From: Catenulispora sp. MAP5-51
GTDB taxonomy: Bacteria > Actinomycetota > Actinomycetes > Streptomycetales > Catenulisporaceae
Direction: 5' to 3'
Length of the DNA stretch: 52,453 nucleotides
Assembly (NCBI RefSeq): GCF_041261205.1
Contig: NZ_JBGCCH010000048.1
Coordinates: 1 to 52,453 of the forward strand
This document shows, in pieces, positions 46,975 to 52,453 of this stretch. Positions within the stretch are counted from its first letter, which is position 1, and every line of letters begins with the position of its first letter. The notes below the pieces were generated by a model. It worked only from the letters and a program-made list of their open reading frames with translations, was not told the origin of the DNA and made no database searches. The position numbers were made by a program, and so were the translations under genes.

Positions 46975-47921
46975 ACGGTCCTCCCGGTGGAGCGCAGCCG
47001 CGGGTCGACCGCGGCCTGGAGCAGGTCGGTGGCCGCGTTGGCCACCACGAAAGCCGCGACCAGCAGCAGTGCCACGGCCTGCACGACCGGGAAGTCCTTC
47101 TGGGACACCGACTGGATGGTGAGCCTGCCGATGCCGGGGATCCCGAAGGCGGTCTCGACGATCAGGGTCGCCGCGAACAGGCCGGCGATCTGCAGGCCGA
47201 TCACGGTGATGATCGGCGGCAGGGCGTTGCGCAGCGCGTGCCGCCGGATGACGACGCGGCGCGGCAGCCCGCGCGCGATCGCGGTCTGCACGTGTTCCTT
47301 CGCCAGCTGCTCGCGCATCGCGTTGCGGGTGACCCGGGCCAGGAAGCCGCAGGAGATGAGCGCGAGGGAGAAGCCCGGCAGAATCAGGCCCTTGATGTGG
47401 CCGCCGGGCCCGTCGGGCAGTCCGGTGGCCGGGAACCAGCCCAGCTTGATCGAGAAGATCGAGACCAGGATGGAGGCCGCGACGAACGGCGGCACGGCGA
47501 CCGAAACCGAGGTGAACACGTTCACCGCGGCGTCCACCAGACCGGGCCGCAGGGCCGCGGCGATCCCCAGGGCCAGGCCCAGCACCGAGATCAGCACCGC
47601 CGCGATGCCCACCAGCTCCAAGGTGGTGGCCAGGCCCGCGCCCACCCGCGAGGAGACGGCCTGGTCGGTGACCATCGAGCGGCCGAAGTCGCCGTGCAGC
47701 ACGCCGGTCAGCCAGTCCCAGTAGCGGACCGGCAGCGGCCGGTCCAGGTGCAGCTGGTGCCGGACGGCGGCGCGCGCGGCCGGCGTCGGGTTGCGGTTCC
47801 CGAAGATCACGTTCTCCGGGCTGCCGGGCGCCAGGTACAGGCTGGAGAAGATCAGCATGCTGGACAGCAGCAGCGTCGTCACCAGCCCGCCCAGGCGCAG
47901 CAGGAGGTACCGGGCGCTCAC
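46971..47921 (-). CDS. Oligopeptide ABC transporter permease (DppB-like)
   Basis: A 316-residue membrane permease with about six helices. The OppB-type N-terminus LAPGSPENVIFGNRNPTPAARAAVRHQLHLDRPLPVRYWDWL, the middle GDFGRSMVTDQAVSSRV, and the EAA loop HVQTAIARGLPRRVVIRRHALRNALPP are all family-typical. GTG 47921 overlaps the stop of the binding-protein gene. Confidence 0.92.
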   Translation of the reverse strand: MSARYLLLRLGGLVTTLLLSSMLIFSSLYLAPGSPENVIFGNRNPTPAARAAVRHQLHLDRPLPVRYWDWLTGVLHGDFGRSMVTDQAVSSRVGAGLATTLELVGIAAVLISVLGLALGIAAALRPGLVDAAVNVFTSVSVAVPPFVAASILVSIFSIKLGWFPATGLPDGPGGHIKGLILPGFSLALISCGFLARVTRNAMREQLAKEHVQTAIARGLPRRVVIRRHALRNALPPIITVIGLQIAGLFAATLIVETAFGIPGIGRLTIQSVSQKDFPVVQAVALLLVAAFVVANAATDLLQAAVDPRLRSTGRTV

Positions 47922-49606
47922 GGCGCGCCGACCCCCGCGGCCCACGCCGAGGACATGAAGGAGAACGTCAGCGGGGCCCCGGTCACCCCCTTGTTCTGGA
48001 ACATCAGGGTGCGCGGCGCGACGATCGGGATCCACGGCAGGTCCTGGGAGATCTGGTCCTGCGCGGTGACCACGTCCGCGGCGCGCGCCGCGGGGTCGGC
48101 CTCGCCCTGGGCCTTGAGCAGCGCGGCCTCGACGGCGGGATTGGTGTAGCCGCTGAAGTCCTGCAGGCCGTCCTTGGCCGCGTAGCTGGCGAACATCGCC
48201 TGCGGCTCGGGGAACTCCAGGTAGTTCAGGGTCAGGAAGCCGTCGTAGTCGGCGCGCGCCTTGGGGTCGGTGAACAGGTTGCCGTACTGCTGCGGCGGCA
48301 GGCCGACGATCTGCAGGTCCAGGCCGATGGCCTTGCCGGCCTGCTGGATCACCTGGGCCATCTGGCTGAAGGTGCTGCCGTCGGCGGTGTAGGCGATCTT
48401 GACGGTCTTGCCCTTGGCCCCGGCGGCGTTCACCAGGCCGGCGGCCTTGGTCAGGTCGGGAGTCGACTTCAGCTTGTCGTAGGCGCTCTGGTAGACGCTC
48501 TTCACGGCATCCGGCGCGGTCTGCCAGTAGCCGGGGCCGACCACGGAGTACAGCGGGTCGGCGGCGCCGGAGTAGATGGTCTTGGCGATGCCGGCGCGGT
48601 CGATCGCCAGGGACAGGGCCTGGCGGGTGCGGGCGTCGGCCAGTCCGCCGGTCAGGCTGGAGATGAGCAGGTCGACGTTCATCGTCGTCGAGCCCTCGCC
48701 GCCGATCCACAGTTTGCCGCCGGCGGAGTGCTGCAGGGTGGGGATCGTCGAGGGCGGCAGGTCGAAGCCGCCGGACAGGTCGCCGGTGTCCAGGGCGGTG
48801 GCCAGGGCCTTGGGGTCCTGGTACCACTTGAAGGTGATCTTCGCGGTCTTCGCGGCGTGGGCGGGGTCCCAGTAGTTCGGGTCCTTCTTCAGGACCAGGG
48901 TGTTGGTGCCGTCGAAGGAGTCGACGGTGTACGGCCCGGAGCACACGACCGGCGATCCGGGGGCGCCGAAGTTCTGGCCCTGCTTCAGGGTGGCGGCCTT
49001 CTCCACGATCGCGGCGCCGAGGTCGCCCATCTCGTTGAGGAATATGTAGTTGGGCTGGTTGAAGGTGATGGTGATCTCGGAGGTGCCGGTCGCGGAGATG
49101 TCGGAGACGTACTTGTAGCCGTCGGCGTAGTTCGAGGCCTGACTCGGGTCCAGGTTGCGCTTGAGGCTGAAGACCACGTCGTCGGCGGTGACCGGCTTGC
49201 CGTCGCTGAAGTGGGCGCGCGGGTCGAGTTCGAAGACCAGGTGGGTGCCGTCGGTCTGCTTGTAGGAGGCGGCGATTCCCGGGTTCAGCTTGTAGTCCGG
49301 GCCGGTGCGCAGCAGGGGCTCGCAGACGTTGCTGAGGATGGTCTCCTCGGGGAAGTCGGCGGTCTTCAGCGGGTCCAGCGAGTACGGCGGGCGGTAGTCG
49401 CCGGACCAGGTGATCGAGTCCAGCGGGCCCTTGGCCGGGTCGGTGGTGAACTGCGCGGCCTGGATGTTGGCGCTGGGGTGGGAGATGTTCGCCGAGCCGG
49501 AGCCGGAGCCGGAGTTCGAGCCCGAACAGCCGGCCAGCAGCAGGCTCGCGGCGACCGCCGGGGCGCCCGCGCGGAATATGCGGTTCATCGATGCGGTGCG
49601 GTTCAT
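47918..49606 (-). CDS. ABC transporter solute-binding lipoprotein (family 5, DppA/OppA-like)
   Basis: A 562-residue lipoprotein: signal peptide with lipobox SLLLAGC, lipidated Cys27, then Ser/Gly linker. SBP_bac_5 blocks are SNVCEPLLRTGPDYKLNPGIAASYKQ, LDPRAHFSDGKPVTADDVVFSLKRNLDP, VCSGPYTVDSFDGTNTLVLKKDPNYW, ARTRQALSLAIDRAGIAKTIYSGAADPL. It captures the substrate outside the membrane. ATG 49606 chosen; ATG 49588 is also possible. It lies 40 bp downstream of the amidohydrolase gene. Confidence 0.92.
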   Translation of the reverse strand: MNRTASMNRIFRAGAPAVAASLLLAGCSGSNSGSGSGSANISHPSANIQAAQFTTDPAKGPLDSITWSGDYRPPYSLDPLKTADFPEETILSNVCEPLLRTGPDYKLNPGIAASYKQTDGTHLVFELDPRAHFSDGKPVTADDVVFSLKRNLDPSQASNYADGYKYVSDISATGTSEITITFNQPNYIFLNEMGDLGAAIVEKAATLKQGQNFGAPGSPVVCSGPYTVDSFDGTNTLVLKKDPNYWDPAHAAKTAKITFKWYQDPKALATALDTGDLSGGFDLPPSTIPTLQHSAGGKLWIGGEGSTTMNVDLLISSLTGGLADARTRQALSLAIDRAGIAKTIYSGAADPLYSVVGPGYWQTAPDAVKSVYQSAYDKLKSTPDLTKAAGLVNAAGAKGKTVKIAYTADGSTFSQMAQVIQQAGKAIGLDLQIVGLPPQQYGNLFTDPKARADYDGFLTLNYLEFPEPQAMFASYAAKDGLQDFSGYTNPAVEAALLKAQGEADPAARAADVVTAQDQISQDLPWIPIVAPRTLMFQNKGVTGAPLTFSFMSSAWAAGVGAP

Positions 49607-49646
49607 GGGTGAAGCAGTCCTTTCTCCTAGAGGGAACCTCGCTTGC

Positions 49647-51320
49647 TCACTCGGCCGTGTGGACCAGGGCGCCTTCCACGAAGGTGTGCAGGACGGCGGC
49701 GTCGCCGATCTCGTGGGCCGGGCCGTCGAAGGGGTCGCGGTCCAGGACCACCAGGTCGGCATACTTGCCGACCTCGATGGAGCCGGCGACGGCGTCCAGG
49801 TGGTTCACGTAGGCGGTGCCGGCGGTGTAGGCGGCGATCGCCTGGCCGAGCTCGAGCCGTTCGGAGGGGTAGAAGACCTTCGCGGCGGCGGACTGCTCGG
49901 CGGACAGGCCCGGCTCGACGCGGTTCACGGCGACGTGGATGCCGAGCATCGGGTTCGGGGAGGACACCGACCAGTCCGAGCCCGCGGCGATGGTCGCGCC
50001 GGCGCGGCTGAGCGAACCGAACGGGTACTGCCAGGCAGAACGCTGCTCGCCCAGGAACGGGATGGTGAGCTCGTCCATCTGCGGTTCGTGCGCGGCCCAC
50101 AGCGGCTGGATGTTCGCGGTGGCGCGGAGCTGTCGGAAGCGCTTGATGTCCTCGGGGTGGACGACCTGCAGGTGCGCCAGGTGGTGGCGGCCGCCGGGGC
50201 CGTTGGCGCGGCGGGCCTGCTCGATGGCGTCCAGTCCCAGGCGGACGGCGCGGTCCCCGAGGGCGTGGAAGTGGACCTGGAAGCCGGCGGCGTCCAGCTC
50301 GGTGACGTAGAGCCCGAGCTTGTCGGGGTCGACGAAGGTCAGGCCGCGGTTGTCGGTCGCGCAGCCGCAGCCGTCCAGGTAGGGGTCGAGCAGGGCGGCG
50401 GTGTGGTTCTCGGCGACACCGTCCAGCATGATCTTGATGCTCGCGGCGCGGAGCCGGCCGCCGACCGCTTCGGCCTCGGCGCGGCGCTGCCGGAACAGCT
50501 CCAGCTGCTCCAGACCGGCTTCGCGCTCCCACCACAGCGCCGCCGAGACCCGCGCGGTCAGGGCGCCGGAGGCGGCGGCGTCGAGGTAGGTCGCGAAGTT
50601 GTCGCCGCCGCCGAGCATGGAGCCGACCCACGCGTCCTGCCACGCCGTGATGCCGAACGAGTGCAGATACGCCTGCCCGGCCAGGAGCCCGTCGGCCAGT
50701 TCCGCCGCGCTGGGCGCCGGGATCACCGCGTGCACCAGGCCGGCGCCGCCCTCCTGGAGCATGCCGGTGGGCTCGCCGTGCTCGTCGCGCTCGATGCGGC
50801 CGTCGAACGGGTCCGGGGTGTCGCGGGTGATCCCGGCTTCGAGCAGCGCCCGGCTGTTGACCCACATGCCGTGGCCGTCGCGGTTCGGCAGGGCGACCGG
50901 GCGGTCCGGGACGACGGCGTCCAGCAGGTCTCTGGTCGGGGCGCCGCCGGGGAAGGCCTCCATGCTCCAGCCGCCGCCGGTGATCCATCGGGGCTCGGGG
51001 TGGCTGCGGGCGTGCTCGGCGACGGCCGCGACGTACTCCGGGGCGGATTCCAGGGCGTGCAGGTCGCACTGGCGCATGGTGGTGCCGCCGAACACCGGGT
51101 GGACGTGCGCGTCCTGGAACCCGGGCAGCAGCAGCTTCCCGGCCAGGTCGACGACCTCGGTCCGGGCCCCGATCAGGGCCTTGACGTCCCGGTCGCGGCC
51201 CACCGCGACGATTCGGCCGCCCCGCACCGCGACCGCCGTGGCCCAGGACCGGGCCGCGTCGACGGTGAAGACCGGGCCGCCGAGGAAGACGAGATCGGCG
51301 GGCGATTCGGAGGAGGACAC
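49647..51320 (-). CDS. Amidohydrolase of YtcJ type
   Basis: A 557-residue metal-dependent hydrolase, amidohydrolase_3 (YtcJ-like). Conserved blocks are LPGFQDAHVHPVFGG (HxH metal ligands at about 73-75), GHGMWVNSRALLEAGITRDT, ASIKIMLDGVAENHTAALLDPY, FQVHFHALGDRAVRLGLDAIEQ, LAHLQVVHPEDI, AAGSDWSVSSPNPMLGIHVA with the catalytic Asp. GTG 51320 follows AAGGAG by 5 bases. No signal peptide, so it acts inside. As first gene of a peptide transporter operon it likely hydrolyses an imported amide or N-acyl compound; the substrate is unknown. Confidence 0.88.
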   Translation of the reverse strand: MSSSESPADLVFLGGPVFTVDAARSWATAVAVRGGRIVAVGRDRDVKALIGARTEVVDLAGKLLLPGFQDAHVHPVFGGTTMRQCDLHALESAPEYVAAVAEHARSHPEPRWITGGGWSMEAFPGGAPTRDLLDAVVPDRPVALPNRDGHGMWVNSRALLEAGITRDTPDPFDGRIERDEHGEPTGMLQEGGAGLVHAVIPAPSAAELADGLLAGQAYLHSFGITAWQDAWVGSMLGGGDNFATYLDAAASGALTARVSAALWWEREAGLEQLELFRQRRAEAEAVGGRLRAASIKIMLDGVAENHTAALLDPYLDGCGCATDNRGLTFVDPDKLGLYVTELDAAGFQVHFHALGDRAVRLGLDAIEQARRANGPGGRHHLAHLQVVHPEDIKRFRQLRATANIQPLWAAHEPQMDELTIPFLGEQRSAWQYPFGSLSRAGATIAAGSDWSVSSPNPMLGIHVAVNRVEPGLSAEQSAAAKVFYPSERLELGQAIAAYTAGTAYVNHLDAVAGSIEVGKYADLVVLDRDPFDGPAHEIGDAAVLHTFVEGALVHTAE

Positions 51321-51412
51321 GTGAACTCCTTGCGAAGAGCGGGTGGAGCAGCGGCGCCCGGGAAGAGCGGACACCGCCGGTGTGTGGAGCAGAAAACCCC
51401 ATGACAACGCTC

Positions 51413-51431
51413 CTGTCAATGGCATTGACAG
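51413..51431. promoter_or_regulatory. Perfect palindromic operator, TetR/amidohydrolase-transporter divergon
   Basis: CTGTCAAT-GGC-ATTGACAG is a perfect 8-bp inverted repeat with a 3-base centre, in the 171-bp gap between the divergent operon and TetR gene. Each arm contains TTGACA reading outward, so a bound repressor would cover the -35 of both promoters. Confidence 0.75.
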
Positions 51432-51491
51432 TGCCGGTGCGGATACGATGTCATCGTCGCGCCACCTGCCGCCGCACCACCGGAGGACTCC

Positions 51492-52232
51492 TTGAAGGCC
51501 CGCCCCGCCCCGCCCGAAGCCGTTGCCCCGGGCCCCGGTGGCACCCGCCGGCGCCGCGCCGCCCTGACCCGCGAGGCGATCATCGAAGCCGCCCTGAACA
51601 TCGGCTCCACCGAAGGCGGCTCCGCACTGACCTTCAGCCGCCTGGGCAAGGAACTCGGCGCCGACCCCACCGCCGTCTACCGCCACTTCCGCGACAAGGA
51701 CGAACTGGTCCTGGCCCTGACCGACCGCATGGTCGAGGAATCGGTCCGCCGCATCCAGGACACCGACCCGCAAACGGTCGACTGGCGCGCCTGGCTACGC
51801 CTGGTCGCCCTCTCGGTCCGCACGGTCTACCTGGAACGCCCGGCCATCGCCGTCCTGGCCGCGACCCGCACCGCCGCCACCCCGGCGGAGACCACCAGCG
51901 TCGAGCGCATCATCACGGTCCTGCACAAGGCGGGACTCCCCGTCATCGCCGCCGCCGAGGTCTACCGCGGCCTCCTCGACATGACCCTGTCGATGACGCA
52001 GTGCACCGCGGCCTGGAACCTACTGCCGACCGAAGTCCAGGAGCAGGACACGCGGGCATGGGCGGTGACCTACGCGATGCTGCCGGAGGAGGAGTTCCCA
52101 CTCCTGCGGCAGAGCGTCCCGCGGCTGGCCGAGCTCAACCGCGACGACGGCGCGGTGTTCGAGTCCGTCCTCGACATCTTCCTGGACGGGGTGCAGGCGC
52201 GGATCGAGCAGGGCGCGGCGGGCCCTCGCTGA
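51492..52232 (+). CDS. TetR-family transcriptional regulator (TetR_C_33-like)
   Basis: A 246-residue protein. The N-terminal ~20 residues are Ala/Pro/Gly/Arg-rich, the helix-turn-helix is at about 25-75 (LTREAIIEAALNIGSTEGGS, LTFSRLGKELGADPTAVYRHF), and the ligand domain includes VEESVRRIQDTDPQTVDWRAWLRLVA and DVFLDGVQARI-type end. TTG 51492 is 5 bases after GGAGG. It is divergent from the amidohydrolase-transporter operon across a perfect palindrome and very likely represses it. The inducer may be the transported compound. Confidence 0.9.
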   Translation: MKARPAPPEAVAPGPGGTRRRRAALTREAIIEAALNIGSTEGGSALTFSRLGKELGADPTAVYRHFRDKDELVLALTDRMVEESVRRIQDTDPQTVDWRAWLRLVALSVRTVYLERPAIAVLAATRTAATPAETTSVERIITVLHKAGLPVIAAAEVYRGLLDMTLSMTQCTAAWNLLPTEVQEQDTRAWAVTYAMLPEEEFPLLRQSVPRLAELNRDDGAVFESVLDIFLDGVQARIEQGAAGPR

Positions 52233-52249
52233 GCCGGGGCGGCGTTTTT

Positions 52250-52453
52250 AGGAGCTTTTTACGGCTTCGCGCATGGTTTACGGGATCCGTTGGTGGCGCG
52301 GGTTGGCGGTGCCGCTGGCGGCGTGGAGCGGCGGCGGTGTGGGCAGGTGGTCGGGTCTAAGAGCCTGTTGTCTTTCCGTACAGGGTCTTTGAGCTGGGGA
52401 AATAGGCCCGCTTCGGGTGTGTAAGGGTTCGTTGTTTGTGGCAGTGTCGGGGT
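52250..52453 (+). repeat. Dispersed repeat, copy D, running out of the window
   Basis: GCTTTTTACGGCTTCGCGCA then TGGTTTACGGGATCCG (52251-52289) matches the element core of copy B, including the T-run. The next ~60 bases (GCTGGCGGC, then GGTGGTCGGGTCTA) resemble the palindrome arm at 11246-11283 (GCTGGCGGC, GGTGGTCGGCTCTA). Hence the left part of a related element begins here and continues beyond the window. No gene is seen in 52233-52453. Confidence 0.65.

Noticed and set aside
1-52453. CRISPR arrays, tRNA or rRNA genes
   Set aside because: The tandem repeats found are short direct repeats without regular spacers, and no cloverleaf or rRNA-like segment was recognised by eye.

Overview
The window looks like chromosomal DNA of a high-GC Gram-positive actinomycete (Streptomyces/Catenulispora-like; the genus is inference). 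The grounds are very strong G/C bias at third codon positions, GTG and TTG starts, Sec-exported polysaccharide enzymes, DUF2795, baeRF (Rv2629-like) and Imm5-like proteins, GlxA and IclR regulators, and several starts without a ribosome binding site. I saw no rRNA, tRNA, CRISPR array, transposase or phage gene. Both ends run into copies of one dispersed repeat, so the window may be a contig bounded by repeats.

Layout. 1-8.2 kb: a TPR protein, a secreted S53 (sedolisin) protease, a FAD monooxygenase broken by one in-frame TAG beside a divergent TetR gene, a small membrane protein and a siderophore-interacting protein with an iron-box-like site. 8.3-11 kb: a translationally coupled secreted pectin pair (GH105, GH28). 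11.0-12.2 kb: no gene; instead a ~910-bp nested palindrome built of inverted-repeat arms around three hairpins. 12.2-19.2 kb: seven tightly coupled minus-strand genes that form an ebo-type cluster (inositol-phosphate-synthase-like protein, UbiA-like prenyltransferase, xylose-isomerase-like barrel, EboA, TatD-like hydrolase, EboE, phosphodiesterase). Divergent from it is a secreted PQQ-type sugar dehydrogenase with a PKD domain. Each of the two divergent promoters has the same 21-bp dyad just downstream of its start point, so they probably share a repressor.

22-32.5 kb: a secreted beta-trefoil lectin, IclR and AraC regulators, a short CoaD homologue, secreted peptidoglycan-binding and beta-propeller proteins, a UPF0303 protein, a histidine kinase without a nearby response regulator, a GT4 glycosyltransferase and a baeRF protein. 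32.5-36.3 kb: a GlgA/GH57 alpha-glucan pair and an endonuclease III-like protein. 36.3-44.2 kb: small DUF proteins, TetR, GlxA-type regulator plus MFS transporter, an Imm5-like/RCC1-like gene pair, and a secreted serine-hydrolase-fold protein with altered catalytic motifs. 44.2-52.2 kb: a six-gene amidohydrolase plus oligopeptide ABC transporter operon and a divergent TetR, separated by a perfect palindrome.

Two themes recur. Short tandem repeats (8-18 bp units) sit at gene ends, and three convergent gene pairs overlap at their 3' ends. The best candidates for something undescribed are the 910-bp palindrome, whose two mirrored hairpins differ in sequence yet each stays paired, and the dual-operator coupling of the ebo-type operon to a secreted sugar dehydrogenase.
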